Of a stretch of 64,000 nt of DNA, positions 53,498 to 62,794 are shown in pieces. Origin of the DNA: JALNYB01 sp963676235. Lineage in GTDB: Archaea > Thermoplasmatota > Thermoplasmata > Methanomassiliicoccales > Methanomethylophilaceae. Position 1 is the first letter of the stretch. Every line of letters begins with the position of its first letter. The position numbers and the translations under genes were made by a program. The notes beneath the pieces are model-generated. The model saw only the letters and a program-made list of their open reading frames with translations, did not search any database and had not been told where the DNA came from. The stretch is from contig OY781044.1 of the NCBI GenBank assembly GCA_963676235.1, positions 248,001 through 312,000 of the forward strand, given 5' to 3'.

Positions 53498-54148
53498 TCA
53501 CATTATCACGATGCCTTCTATCCTCACTTGAAGGCCCCAAGGTTTGCCTATTATTGTATTCACCAATCCGGTATGGGCTCTGCCCATCATACAAAAACCG
53601 GGTAGAAAACTATACCGTTTACCGAATTGGGGTGCATCACCCAAAACCATAGCTCTTCCTTCAAACCCCAGCATATGATATTCCATGACATCCTTGACAT
53701 CATGGTTCCTGGCATAAGACGGCCCAACCACAAATCCCATTATGACGCCGGTAATCGGATTTGCATCTAGGACTTTTATCACATGCTGTACAGGACAGCC
53801 TGCACCGGACGGCCTTCCTGTAACAATATCCCCTTTTTGTATGTCCCATTTTTCTACAAGATCCGGCCTATAAGGCAATATTATTTTTCTTGCAGATATC
53901 TCCCCTGGGATCGGAGCCAGCCAAAAATCATACTTTTGGCCCACCACATCTACACCAGAATACACTGCAGACTCAACGTTACTGTCTTTGACTTTATTTG
54001 AAACTGGAATATAGAATGGACAATCGTGAATATTAGAAACACCTTCTTTGACGGCATTAGAAAAATCTTCACAGGTTCTCTTACCGCATGCACCACAATT
54101 TCTTCCTGGAAGGATGAAATCATTCTCCACGGTAAATGTTGTCGTCAT
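53498..54148 (-). CDS. Fe-S-domain protein of the coenzyme M operon
   Basis: 216 residues. An N-terminal FeS domain shows RNCGACGKRTCEDF and, 16 residues later, HDCPFY (four cysteine ligands). A conserved body follows (WLAPIPGEISARKIILPYRP, GDIVTGRPSGAGCPVQHVIK, FCMMGRAHTGLVNT). The start ATG 54148 has a textbook AGGAGG; the frame extends further but inside the upstream gene. I know such proteins as neighbours of COG1900 genes in methanogens. An electron donor or sulfur-handling partner is a reasonable guess. Confidence 0.72.
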   Translation of the reverse strand: MTTTFTVENDFILPGRNCGACGKRTCEDFSNAVKEGVSNIHDCPFYIPVSNKVKDSNVESAVYSGVDVVGQKYDFWLAPIPGEISARKIILPYRPDLVEKWDIQKGDIVTGRPSGAGCPVQHVIKVLDANPITGVIMGFVVGPSYARNHDVKDVMEYHMLGFEGRAMVLGDAPQFGKRYSFLPGFCMMGRAHTGLVNTIIGKPWGLQVRIEGIVIM

Positions 54149-54836
54149 CTTCCAACCTCCTGATGACTCCGAAATGATTTTGCCATCCGATCTCTTTTTT
54201 TCCAACGCAGATCGTACATACGCCCAACGGCGGAATGCCTCTGAGCATAGCGTGATTCAGATCATCCATGGGTTTCTGCATATCTATCACTTTCATCAGA
54301 TACTGCATCCCTGTCCCCTGTATTGCATTGGTTTCTATTATATCCAACTCAGGAGATACTTTTCTTATCTGCTCCCTGAATACCTCTTTTTCTGCCTGAG
54401 ATATGAGGTCTGTTTTTGTAACCACAACAACATCAGACAATCCTATCATCGGTGCCATCTTTAACGGTGCGTGTGTACCGAAAACCGCCGATATTACGCA
54501 AATTCCCAATGAATCGGATAGGTATGGTGTGCAACGCAGACAGAGTCCCGCACTTTCATATATCAACGTGTCTGCACCCTCTTTCTCAGCCCATTCCATG
54601 GCATCTCTGATAACCATGATCCCCATGTGATCTGGACACAGGTCTCCGGAATAGACCTTCTTTGTCGGAATGTTGTATTCTTCTTTCAGTTCTATATCTT
54701 CGAAAGCAACTACAACATCCACTTTCAGATACGCGGGCGCTCCATTGTTTCGTTTAATATGCTTTATTATCTGTTTTACGACCGCGGTCTTACCTACGCT
54801 GGGCGGACCTGCTATGACTATAAGCTTAACTGCCAA
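54120..54836 (-). CDS. HypB/SIMIBI-type GTPase
   Basis: 238-residue P-loop GTPase: AGPPSVGKTAVVKQII (Walker A), ESAGLCLRCTPYLSDS (switch-like region with two cysteines), VVVTKTDLIS (G4 specificity motif), and a C-terminal CTICVGKKEIGWQ. HypB-like enzymes drive metal or cofactor insertion. The CLRC and CTIC cysteines may bind metal. It starts with TTG inside the end of the ABC ATPase gene (11-base overlap), so the pair is coupled. Its specific role in this operon is unknown. Confidence 0.72.
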   Translation of the reverse strand: MAVKLIVIAGPPSVGKTAVVKQIIKHIKRNNGAPAYLKVDVVVAFEDIELKEEYNIPTKKVYSGDLCPDHMGIMVIRDAMEWAEKEGADTLIYESAGLCLRCTPYLSDSLGICVISAVFGTHAPLKMAPMIGLSDVVVVTKTDLISQAEKEVFREQIRKVSPELDIIETNAIQGTGMQYLMKVIDMQKPMDDLNHAMLRGIPPLGVCTICVGKKEIGWQNHFGVIRRLEDDDNIYRGE

Positions 54837-55614
54837 GTGCAGTTCCTCCCAATACTTCTCCCACTCTGATCCTCTCGCGGATCTCCGATAATGTATGATC
54901 GATCTGAGACACTTTCATCAGAAATTCTTTTTCTGAATCACCTGGTTCCAACACAGCCGTAACCTCTCCGTTCTTCATAACTATCCTGCGATCTGAAAGT
55001 AAGGCTATATATGGATCGTGGGTCACGAATAATACTGCTTTATTCAATTTTTTAAGATGATTCACTACCTCTTCTTTGAAGATCCCTGCATTTTCGATCT
55101 CGTCCAGAAGAAGTATGGGAGCTTGTGATATGATCACTGCATCTGCGATCATCAAGGAACGTGTTTGTCCCCCTGAAAGTGCGGATATTCTTACCTCACC
55201 ACGAATTTTTTCACCCGTGAATCTGTTTGCCAACTCGATCGTTTTCTCACATGTATTACATTCCTTGTTATTCCTGGCAATTATATGCATGTCGAGAAAT
55301 TCATCAACCGTAAGATCTGCAAGACATTTAGTATTCTGAGTTATCATGGCTATGGGTTTATTCGCGGGATCACGCACAAAACTCTCGGGTGGTACCCCGC
55401 CGTTTACTGTGACATTTCGTCCAGTGACCGTATCTCTCTGTGCAAATACCTCTATATCATTGATAAATGCTGTTTTACCGGATCCTGTGGGCCCTACAAT
55501 GGTTATTATATCGCCAGGACGAATCTCGATTGATTCGAATCCTTCTGGTTCTCCTGTTTTAGTATACCCGGGATATACTGTGATGAGAAGTTGTTCGTCG
55601 TTCACAATGTTCAT
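54826..55614 (-). CDS. Stand-alone ABC-type ATPase heading the coenzyme M operon
   Basis: 262-residue ABC ATPase: GPTGSGKTAFINDIE (Walker A), QNTKCLADLTVDEF (Q-loop), ISALSGGQTRSLMIADAVI (signature), ILLLDEIENAG (Walker B with Glu) and VTHDPYIALLSDRR (H-loop). ARNNKECNTCEKTIEL in the helical domain adds a CxxC pair. No permease gene is nearby, so it may not be a transporter; Suf-like or metallocentre roles are possible. A promoter with TATA-like ATTATATTATT lies in the AT-rich gap upstream. Confidence 0.72.
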   Translation of the reverse strand: MNIVNDEQLLITVYPGYTKTGEPEGFESIEIRPGDIITIVGPTGSGKTAFINDIEVFAQRDTVTGRNVTVNGGVPPESFVRDPANKPIAMITQNTKCLADLTVDEFLDMHIIARNNKECNTCEKTIELANRFTGEKIRGEVRISALSGGQTRSLMIADAVIISQAPILLLDEIENAGIFKEEVVNHLKKLNKAVLFVTHDPYIALLSDRRIVMKNGEVTAVLEPGDSEKEFLMKVSQIDHTLSEIRERIRVGEVLGGTALGS

Positions 55615-55900
55615 AACTATATTATCGCCAATAATAATATAATCTTTTAGTATAATTTTTGTACAATTGTGATAAACATACTACAATCTTTTCCTTATCG
55701 CCTGACTTTTTTCAATGGAAATATATTTTGAAATACAATTTCAATGATTTACAATCAATAAACCAAACGAGCATGTATCATCTATTTGTACTCTACAATA
55801 CTTAAAAAGTCATTAGATATTTCCGGAATACAAAGCCTAATCTCAAAAAATATTATTTTAACCATAAGCTCTCAATGTAAACAAGAAGAATATTTCAGAT

Positions 55901-56767
55901 TCAGCTGTCCGGAGCATTTGCCTTATTGCTGTCGATAAGCCTTTCATTGAGTCCGTCAGCCTGTTCCTGAGGAAGCAACATTGTTGTGATCTCCATGAAC
56001 GGATGCTTTGCACCTTCGATGATCTTCACGTCATCCAAAGTATGCAATCCCCACTTCTCGGCGGTTCTCTCCAATCCTAATATGACATTCATATTGTTAG
56101 GCTCGAGGACTATTGCTTTGAAAGTCTTCAACCCCATTCTCTTAGCTGCCATGATCCTGTGGTGACCATCTACACACAGATAACCGTTCGGCCTCTTGAT
56201 AACTATTAGAGGCTCGTTAAGACCTCTTTTGATCTCGTACTGCCTTCCTATCAGCTCATCCATGTAGACCTCTTTCTGAGTGGGTATGACCTCATCTACG
56301 GGGATCTCCTGATTGGACACTCTCAGCCTGATGCCGTTTTGCTGTTCCATGAAGCTTTTGACGGTCATGACCTTTCCAGGCCTCGACTTCTCGATCTGAG
56401 ACCTTACTATATCTATATTCGAGATTATGCCAACCAGTTTCTTATCCTCGTCTACGACTGGAAGATTCCTCAATCCGTATCTGAAAAGAATGCGTGTAGC
56501 GTCATCTATGGACATTGACGGAATTGCACATAAAGTACCGCGATTCATGACCTCCCTCATCTTAGCCTCGGGATTTTTAATATGCTTCAGCAATTCCTTT
56601 GCCGTCACATATCCCAAAAGGTAACCGTTTTCAACAATGGGGAAACCATGAAAATTAGAATTTATGATCTTATCTCTGACCTGCATGATGGTCATGTCTG
56701 GGGTAACATACTGAACATCCCTGATCATGTATTCTCCGACTGTTGAGGCTGCCATGTTATCAAACAC
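55901..56767 (-). CDS. CBS-domain pair with ParB/SerK-like domain
   Basis: 288 residues: two CBS motifs (VGEYMIRDVQYVTPDMTIMQ and MREVMNRGTLCAIPSMSIDD; adenosyl-nucleotide sensing), then a ParB/Srx-fold domain from about 150 with VDGHHRIMAAKRMG. Archaeal stand-alone relatives include the ADP-dependent serine kinase SerK, which makes O-phosphoserine. The neighbouring operon contains cysteate synthase, which consumes O-phosphoserine, so a serine-kinase role is attractive but unproven. DNA partitioning or regulation is the alternative. It has its own upstream region. Confidence 0.75.
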   Translation of the reverse strand: MFDNMAASTVGEYMIRDVQYVTPDMTIMQVRDKIINSNFHGFPIVENGYLLGYVTAKELLKHIKNPEAKMREVMNRGTLCAIPSMSIDDATRILFRYGLRNLPVVDEDKKLVGIISNIDIVRSQIEKSRPGKVMTVKSFMEQQNGIRLRVSNQEIPVDEVIPTQKEVYMDELIGRQYEIKRGLNEPLIVIKRPNGYLCVDGHHRIMAAKRMGLKTFKAIVLEPNNMNVILGLERTAEKWGLHTLDDVKIIEGAKHPFMEITTMLLPQEQADGLNERLIDSNKANAPDS

Positions 56768-56839
56768 GCCATATACGTAGAAGTATGATAACCTTTTTCA
56801 ATACTTTACGTGCAAATAGCAACTTCATAAAAAGAACCA

Positions 56840-56848
56840 TTAAATATT
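56840..56848 (+). promoter_or_regulatory. TATA box of tRNA-Asp
   Basis: TTAAATATT lies about 27 bases before the tRNA start. Confidence 0.5.
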
Positions 56849-56871
56849 ACCGCTCAATACCAAGAGATGTT

Positions 56872-56944
56872 GCCCTGGTAGTGTAGTGGCCTATCATGAA
56901 GCCCTGTCGAGGCTTCGACACGGATTCGAATTCCGTCCAGGGCG
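56872..56944 (+). tRNA. tRNA-Asp (anticodon GTC)
   Basis: Cloverleaf with acceptor GCCCTGG/CCAGGGC, anticodon stem AAGCC/GGCTT around CTGTCGA (anticodon GTC), T-stem ACGGA/TCCGT with TTCGAAT loop, discriminator G. No encoded CCA; a T-rich stretch follows. Confidence 0.96.
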
Positions 56945-57082
56945 CTCATTCTTTTCTTTTTTCATTTAAAGATCTTAGCTCCGTGAAACATGGAATATGC
57001 ATTCTACTTTGATTTAAAACACAGAGACGACTGAGTTCCTGCTTCTCTCATCTCAAAATGTTATAAATGAAGTATTTTGAAG

Positions 57083-57112
57083 GATGGCGCTGTAATATAC
57101 GACACCATCCAT
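57083..57112 (-). terminator. Hairpin downstream of the 5TM-LYT gene
   Basis: GGATGG and CCATCC close an imperfect stem just beyond the minus-strand stop at 57130. Confidence 0.4.
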
Positions 57113-57129
57113 AATATTTCAATAATCAT

Positions 57130-57744
57130 TCATTCCAGGTCAGGAGCTATGTACTTATTGTAAACCATAGTGATTATTATAACACCCAATACTGTGAATA
57201 TTATCATAGGCGCAGTGGCAGTAATGACTATGTCGTGGACATCAACACCCGCGTTCATATCCGATATGAAATATGTCATCGTCAGGTGAGCTGCCTCAGC
57301 TATGAACATGGACAGTGCTGCTACGATAAGCGTCGGATACTTCTTGCCTGCTATGTACCACGCAATACCTCCTATCAGACCGGACACTACGGGTCCTATG
57401 GAACATGGTAATGCTGTAACACCACCTTCCATGTATCTCTCTATGCCGCCGATCAAACCTGCACCGATACCTGTGATCGGCCCACCTATGAGACCTGCTA
57501 CCAGCGGAGGCATGTCACGAATGCTGATCATAGCAGAATTGTAGCTGGCAGACATATAATGTGTCGCTATTATCGATAAGAATCCGAAAATAAATATTAT
57601 CACAAGACAATTCTTGGGCTGTATTTTACCGTCTATATGTGAATTGAAGAATCTCGTCTTAGACAAAGCGAAGATAAAAACAACCGTGATGAAGATCATG
57701 ATCAACATCGATAATATCAGAATGAAGTAATCATCCGTATCCAT
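57130..57744 (-). CDS. 5TM-LYT (LytS/YhcK-type) membrane protein
   Basis: 204 residues with five to six helices. The 5TMR-LYT signature is clear: SIRDMPPLVAGLIGGPITGI, then GLIGGIERYMEGG, then TALPCSIGPVVSGLIGG. In bacteria this domain is the sensor of LytS-type kinases; here it stands alone with no kinase or GGDEF part. The cue and output are unknown. It lies between tRNA-Asp and the SulP gene. Confidence 0.82.
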   Translation of the reverse strand: MDTDDYFILILSMLIMIFITVVFIFALSKTRFFNSHIDGKIQPKNCLVIIFIFGFLSIIATHYMSASYNSAMISIRDMPPLVAGLIGGPITGIGAGLIGGIERYMEGGVTALPCSIGPVVSGLIGGIAWYIAGKKYPTLIVAALSMFIAEAAHLTMTYFISDMNAGVDVHDIVITATAPMIIFTVLGVIIITMVYNKYIAPDLE

Positions 57745-57857
57745 AATCCAGATAATATCCTCGTTAGTATATATTGCTGGTTGGAGACTATGACAGATCG
57801 AATAATTTTAAAAATTGTGTAAAAACGATTATTTATTTTCTAAAATATAATTTCAAA

Positions 57858-59324
57858 TCAAATATTTTTACTGAATGCCATATTATTCTCTGACAATCTG
57901 TTTATAAGATTTTCCGAACTTTTATCTAAACCCACTATTTGAAGGTCCACGTTCCTTATTTTGTATTTCCTGATGATGGTATCGAATGCATCCACCGCTG
58001 AATCATCCCAGACCTGCATATTGGAAATATCTATGATAACTTTACAATCATGAACATGAAGATCGAATTTTTCAATGAAACGTGTTGTGGATGCAAAGAA
58101 CAATTGCCCTTTGCAAACATATGTCGTAACTCCGTCTTCTTCAACGACATCGACCGTTGTGTTGGATATTTTGTTAACGAAGAAAAGAGCGCTGAATATT
58201 ATTCCGCCGATAACACCCAATGCCAGGTTATCGGTTAAAAGAACAATGGCTATGGTAGACACCATTACAAATGTATCGGCGAGCGGAACGACCTTCATAC
58301 GCTTTAAGGACTTCCAACTGAACGTAGATGCCGAAACTACGATCATGACGGCGACCAAAACTGCCATGGGGATCAAAGAAACATAATCTGCCAAGAACAA
58401 TATCAGGATCATCAAAAATACTCCGGCAATCAACGCAGACAATCTTCCTCTGCCCCCTGATTTGAAATTTATCATCGTCTGTCCGATCATCGCACCTCCG
58501 GCCATACCGCCGAAAAATCCAGATACTATGTTACCCAATCCCTGACTGGCACATTCAACGTTTTTATTACTGTTAGAATCTGTCAGATCATCTAGCAATT
58601 TAGCGGTCAACATGGATTCTACGAGCCCTACGATGGCCAATGATAAAGAATACGGGAGGATTATCAAAAGGGTTTCAAAAGTGAACGGTATGTTTGGCAA
58701 TGCCAATGTCGGGAAAGAACTGGAAATATTACCTATATCTCCGATCGTTGTAACGCTTGTTCCTGTAATGATCACAAACGCAGTTATAGCTATTATAGCA
58801 ATGATCGGAGCAGGTATCGTCTTGTTCATGAGTGGGAATATACATATTATCGCGATGCCCACGGCAACAAGCGCCACCATCGCTACGCTTCCATCAGAAA
58901 AATAAGTCAATTGTGATTTGAATATCATTATTGCCAAAGCGTTTACAAATCCCAACATAACGGGTTTTGGAATGAATCTTATCAGTTTTCCTATTTTACC
59001 TGCACCAAGAATCATTTGAATGCCGCCTGCGAGTATTGTCGCCGCCAACATGTATTCTAGCCCGTAGTCCTTTACAAGATCTATCAGTATGAGCGCCATT
59101 GCGCCAGTGGCTGCAGATATCATCCCTGGCCGTGCCCCTGTAAAAGCTGTTACTATTGCGATACATACGGACGCATACAGCCCGACCATGGGGCTCAAAC
59201 CTGCCAATAACGAAAAAGCTACAGACTCTGGTATCAGAGCTATAGCGACCACGATTCCGGAAAGGGCATCCGCACGAACGTTTCCAAACCATTCTTTGCG
59301 ATATTTATGCAGATCCACTAACAA
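57858..59324 (-). CDS. SulP family anion transporter with STAS domain
   Basis: 488 residues: the transporter core (DALSGIVVAIALIPESVAFS, then GFFGGMAGGAMIGQTMINFK, the SulP consensus) followed by a C-terminal STAS domain (about 385-488; KVIIDISNMQVWDDSAVDAF). Candidate substrates are sulfate, bicarbonate or dicarboxylates. Sulfate or sulfite supply for cysteate synthase is an idea only. The initiator is TTG (59324) or GTG a few codons later. Confidence 0.9.
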   Translation of the reverse strand: MLVDLHKYRKEWFGNVRADALSGIVVAIALIPESVAFSLLAGLSPMVGLYASVCIAIVTAFTGARPGMISAATGAMALILIDLVKDYGLEYMLAATILAGGIQMILGAGKIGKLIRFIPKPVMLGFVNALAIMIFKSQLTYFSDGSVAMVALVAVGIAIICIFPLMNKTIPAPIIAIIAITAFVIITGTSVTTIGDIGNISSSFPTLALPNIPFTFETLLIILPYSLSLAIVGLVESMLTAKLLDDLTDSNSNKNVECASQGLGNIVSGFFGGMAGGAMIGQTMINFKSGGRGRLSALIAGVFLMILILFLADYVSLIPMAVLVAVMIVVSASTFSWKSLKRMKVVPLADTFVMVSTIAIVLLTDNLALGVIGGIIFSALFFVNKISNTTVDVVEEDGVTTYVCKGQLFFASTTRFIEKFDLHVHDCKVIIDISNMQVWDDSAVDAFDTIIRKYKIRNVDLQIVGLDKSSENLINRLSENNMAFSKNI

Positions 59325-59459
59325 ATTATGCCCACCCAGATCGAATAAGACTGGTCAATATATTCGAATGGAAGGGTCGAGCACCACCTGTCATTTAAAA
59401 ATTTGGTTAGGATCTGATAATCTTTATGTGAAATCCGAAAATAACTTTGGAAGAACAGA

Positions 59460-60254
59460 TCATTCCGGATCCATTACAGATCCTTTGATCTTCACAGAAT
59501 TGCAGCCTAATGTCTGATCATATTCAAAAACTGCGTCTATACTGAAAACTTTACGCATATTATCTGTTGTAAGCACTTCTTCGGGTGTGCCTATCGTGAG
59601 CATCTTATGATCGTATATCATCATGATCCTATCACAATATTTTGCAACCATTGAAAGATCATGAGACACTATTATCACAGTCAACCCATCTTCTCTGGAA
59701 AGTTTCTTTACAAGTTCCAATGCTTCGATCTGATTCGAGATGTCGAGATGTAAGGTAGGCTCATCCAGCAGCATAACCTCGGGAGTCTGAGCAAGCGCAC
59801 GTGCAATTATCATTCTCTGCCTTTCTCCCCCGCTCATAGTATTTACATAGCGATCTGCAAGACCTATGACCCTTGCCTTTTTCATCGCAGTCTCGACGAT
59901 CTCGACATCCTTCGTGGTCTCTCCTCTGAACTGCTCCATGAAAGGCATTCTGCCCATACCGACTATATCTCTAACCGTGAATGAAAAATGTATCTCGTTG
60001 GTCTGCGGGACAACTGCTATCTTCCTGGCTATTTCTCTCTTGGTGATATTCTGAAGATCTGTATCTTCGATTGTGACACATCCAACCTCCGGACTGAGAT
60101 TCCTGTTTATGTGCTTGAGAAGAGTCGTCTTTCCACATCCGTTGGGGCCTAATATTCCCAGTACCTCTCCTTTTTTAACACTTATAGAGATATCATCGAG
60201 GACGAGCTTCTTATCATACGAGAATGAAATATCTTTTATCTCTATCAATTCCAC
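59460..60254 (-). CDS. FecE/BtuD-type ABC ATPase (metal-chelate or corrinoid uptake)
   Basis: 264-residue ATPase with GPNGCGKTTLLKHIN (Walker A), TMSGGERQRMIIARAL (signature), VMLLDEPTLHLDI (Walker B) and VSHDLSMVAKYCD. The start is GTG 60254 behind GAGGTG, overlapping the permease by 10 bases. The family imports iron siderophores, haem or B12. With binding protein and permease in order B-C-E it forms one importer operon. Confidence 0.92.
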   Translation of the reverse strand: MELIEIKDISFSYDKKLVLDDISISVKKGEVLGILGPNGCGKTTLLKHINRNLSPEVGCVTIEDTDLQNITKREIARKIAVVPQTNEIHFSFTVRDIVGMGRMPFMEQFRGETTKDVEIVETAMKKARVIGLADRYVNTMSGGERQRMIIARALAQTPEVMLLDEPTLHLDISNQIEALELVKKLSREDGLTVIIVSHDLSMVAKYCDRIMMIYDHKMLTIGTPEEVLTTDNMRKVFSIDAVFEYDQTLGCNSVKIKGSVMDPE

Positions 60255-61279
60255 CCCACCTCTCTTTTCCTCTTCGTCAGCAGGTATATGAAATACGGTG
60301 CTCCGATCAGTGCTGTTACAACACCTATGGGAATTATTCCATATAGAGGTGCGACAACGTGTGCAATAAGATCGCATAATATCATAAACGTAGAACCCGC
60401 TAAAATTGACATGGGCAGAAGCAATCTGTTGTCCGGACCAAGGATTATACGGATTATATGGGGTATCACAAGACCTACAAATCCGATCACTCCGCAGAAT
60501 GCCACTGCTGATGCTGTTACCAATGATGTGGCAATCAAAAGAATTATGCGGACTTTTTTTACATCAACACCAAGATCCATTGCGTGTGCATCTCCGAGCA
60601 TCATAGCATTCAGGTCGCGAGAGAACATTATCATTATCGTAATCCCAACGAACATAAGCGGGAACACAAAACCTATGCTACTCCAGCTTACTGATGACAA
60701 ACTTCCCATGGTCCAGAATACTATTCCTTCGAGCTGATCCCCGGAGATGAATGTAAGAAAAGATACAATGGCCTGAAGAAATGCTCCCACCGCGATACCT
60801 GCCAAAAGCAGAGTTTCTGTAGGTGCATGTCCACCTACTCTTCCAATCGAGTAAACCAGAAACATCGTTCCCATGCAGAAAACAAAAGCCAATACCGGAA
60901 CAGAGACATCAGTAGGAATGAATGGGATAACGAATAACATGCCTATGACAGCACCTAACGATGCTCCGGATGACAAACCCAGTATGTATGGAGAAGCCAT
61001 TGGATTCTTGAACAAAGCCTGCATAACTGCACCCGCTATCGCAAGTGATGCGCCTACCAATATACCAATTACAATACGTGGAGCATTGATATCATTAACG
61101 ATGATACTGTTGGCCCATGTGCCTCTACCCATGAGCACATCCCAAACATCTCCCAGTGATAGATATTTAGGCGCCCATGCAAGATCGAAAAGAGCCAATA
61201 TGAACAACATTACAATCAAAATTAAAACAGCTGCAATCAACTTCATGTGTTTTTTGCGCTTAATTGCATCATGTATCAT
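60245..61279 (-). CDS. FecCD-type ABC permease
   Basis: 344-residue permease with about ten helices. Family segments: GVSLAIAGAVMQALFKNPMA-type motif (seen as GASLAIAGAVMQALFKNPMA), SPYILGLSSGASLGAVIGML, and GVIGFVGLVIPHIIR, which contacts the ATPase. It lies 41 bases downstream of the binding-protein gene and overlaps the ATPase gene. Confidence 0.93.
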   Translation of the reverse strand: MIHDAIKRKKHMKLIAAVLILIVMLFILALFDLAWAPKYLSLGDVWDVLMGRGTWANSIIVNDINAPRIVIGILVGASLAIAGAVMQALFKNPMASPYILGLSSGASLGAVIGMLFVIPFIPTDVSVPVLAFVFCMGTMFLVYSIGRVGGHAPTETLLLAGIAVGAFLQAIVSFLTFISGDQLEGIVFWTMGSLSSVSWSSIGFVFPLMFVGITIMIMFSRDLNAMMLGDAHAMDLGVDVKKVRIILLIATSLVTASAVAFCGVIGFVGLVIPHIIRIILGPDNRLLLPMSILAGSTFMILCDLIAHVVAPLYGIIPIGVVTALIGAPYFIYLLTKRKREVGWN

Positions 61280-61320
61280 ATTGACTCCATAAAGGGTTTG
61301 AAAAAAGTTTACTCTCAGTA

Positions 61321-62406
61321 TTATCTCTTGATGATGTATACTGCTAATAATACAATCGCTGCGATAACAACTCCTGCAATCACATAATACAACGTATTAT
61401 CAGAACTTGAAGAATTATCAGGTACAGGACCGTCAAACAGATCAGGATATAAATATCCTGCAACTGCCCATAGCCCATCAAGTGCATCGGTACCATACGA
61501 GTTCCACGATTTTTCCATCTTCCATACAGTTATATCTGTTGTATGAAGAATATCATTACAAAAATCGTCTGCAGTTCCGCTATAATTTCCATCTAAAAGA
61601 ATCACATCAACATCCATTTGCAATAATTCCGATGCTTCCGCTGCATAAGTAGGACTTGCCTTAGAACTGTTCTGACCTGAATTATTGCCTCCAGCAGATA
61701 TTATATAATCCACAGCAAGAGACCCCGTGTTACCGATCTTTAGCACATTACTTGAATAACTGACATATGCCGCACTGGCAACCTTTATCGGATCATTGTC
61801 CTTTAATGTGTTGGCAATATACTCTTTTACATAAACCATCTGAGATGCCAAAGAGGAACATTTTTCAGACCCTAATAACTTAGCCATATCTTCAACAATA
61901 GATACTACCTCATCATATGATGTTGCACCGTAACAAAGAACCTTAAAACCATAATTGATCAATGTATCTCTAAGGCCTCCGCTGGCCAATGTACTTGTGA
62001 AATTATTAAGAATTATGACATCAGAATCGATATTGAATTCGTCTGAGTCTACCAATTGTACCATATTGGCCAATATTCCATCTTTGTCAGAGGTATAACC
62101 TGTGCCGACCACGGTCACATCGTCCAATACTTCCATTCTTTCATCTTTAGTGTATGAATATGTAGAATACTTGTCGATTCCGACAATCTTATCCGCACAT
62201 CCACTCTCTACCACCGTGATGGTGAATCCATACCCCATAGTAACAATATGATCAACCGGACTCGAAAAAGTATAAGATTGTCCTGTTGAATCTGTAACTG
62301 AGAACTCTGAATCAGCAGATGCTGTGTCTATAGAAGGAACTGCAGATATCACCAAAAAAGCAACTGCTACAAATGCCATCATTATAATCGATTTCTTGCC
62401 AAACAT
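61321..62406 (-). CDS. Membrane-anchored substrate-binding protein (FepB/BtuF-type)
   Basis: 361-residue extracellular binding protein for the FecCD importer. It has an N-terminal signal helix (IIMMAFVAVAFLVISAV), the ligand-binding lobes (DHIVTMGYGFTITVVESGCA, KIVGIDKYSTYS; VDYIISAGGNNSG; VDVILLDGN), a Ser-rich spacer SSSSDNT and a C-terminal transmembrane anchor before KR. The archaeal anchor replaces a lipoprotein cysteine. The start is ATG 62406 (MFGKKS); the upstream 19-codon extension lacks signal character. Substrate could be iron chelate or corrinoid. Confidence 0.88.
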   Translation of the reverse strand: MFGKKSIIMMAFVAVAFLVISAVPSIDTASADSEFSVTDSTGQSYTFSSPVDHIVTMGYGFTITVVESGCADKIVGIDKYSTYSYTKDERMEVLDDVTVVGTGYTSDKDGILANMVQLVDSDEFNIDSDVIILNNFTSTLASGGLRDTLINYGFKVLCYGATSYDEVVSIVEDMAKLLGSEKCSSLASQMVYVKEYIANTLKDNDPIKVASAAYVSYSSNVLKIGNTGSLAVDYIISAGGNNSGQNSSKASPTYAAEASELLQMDVDVILLDGNYSGTADDFCNDILHTTDITVWKMEKSWNSYGTDALDGLWAVAGYLYPDLFDGPVPDNSSSSDNTLYYVIAGVVIAAIVLLAVYIIKR

Positions 62407-62794
62407 AATATCCCTTACTTTAAAACCAAATATATCAAGACAATATATAATCGTTATCCGCATTTTATAAAATCGTATTACTATTAGCTACTATAAAATT
62501 GATTAGTATTACTACAAAATGTACAAAAACGATTTAACATTGTGCATATTATTCTAAAAAGGAGAATAGATTATTAAAAAAATAATATGATAATTCGGTT
62601 GAGTTGATCATTAAAATTTACTTTATTCGTAAAAATTAATATTGCCTTATTATTTGATTAATATTTACTTGTGTAGTCTTGTCAAGAGCTTAAGTAAATA
62701 AAATGTTCAAGTAATTTCTTGTTCGAACATAATAAACTTAAAAAAGTAATACAGATAACATATTAATACGAACCTGGTATTACTGAAAACGCAG
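62407..62794. promoter_or_regulatory. Divergent regulatory region, importer and chelatase genes
   Basis: 388 very AT-rich bases. GTATTACTA occurs at 62475-62483 and 62506-62514 (31-base spacing, about three helical turns), with a near copy GGTATTACTG at 62776-62785. ATTTACTT/AAGTAAAT (62663-62699) forms an inverted repeat. A TATA-like TTTTATAAAAT at 62463-62474 serves the importer. A metal- or corrinoid-responsive regulator acting on both genes is inferred. Confidence 0.4.
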
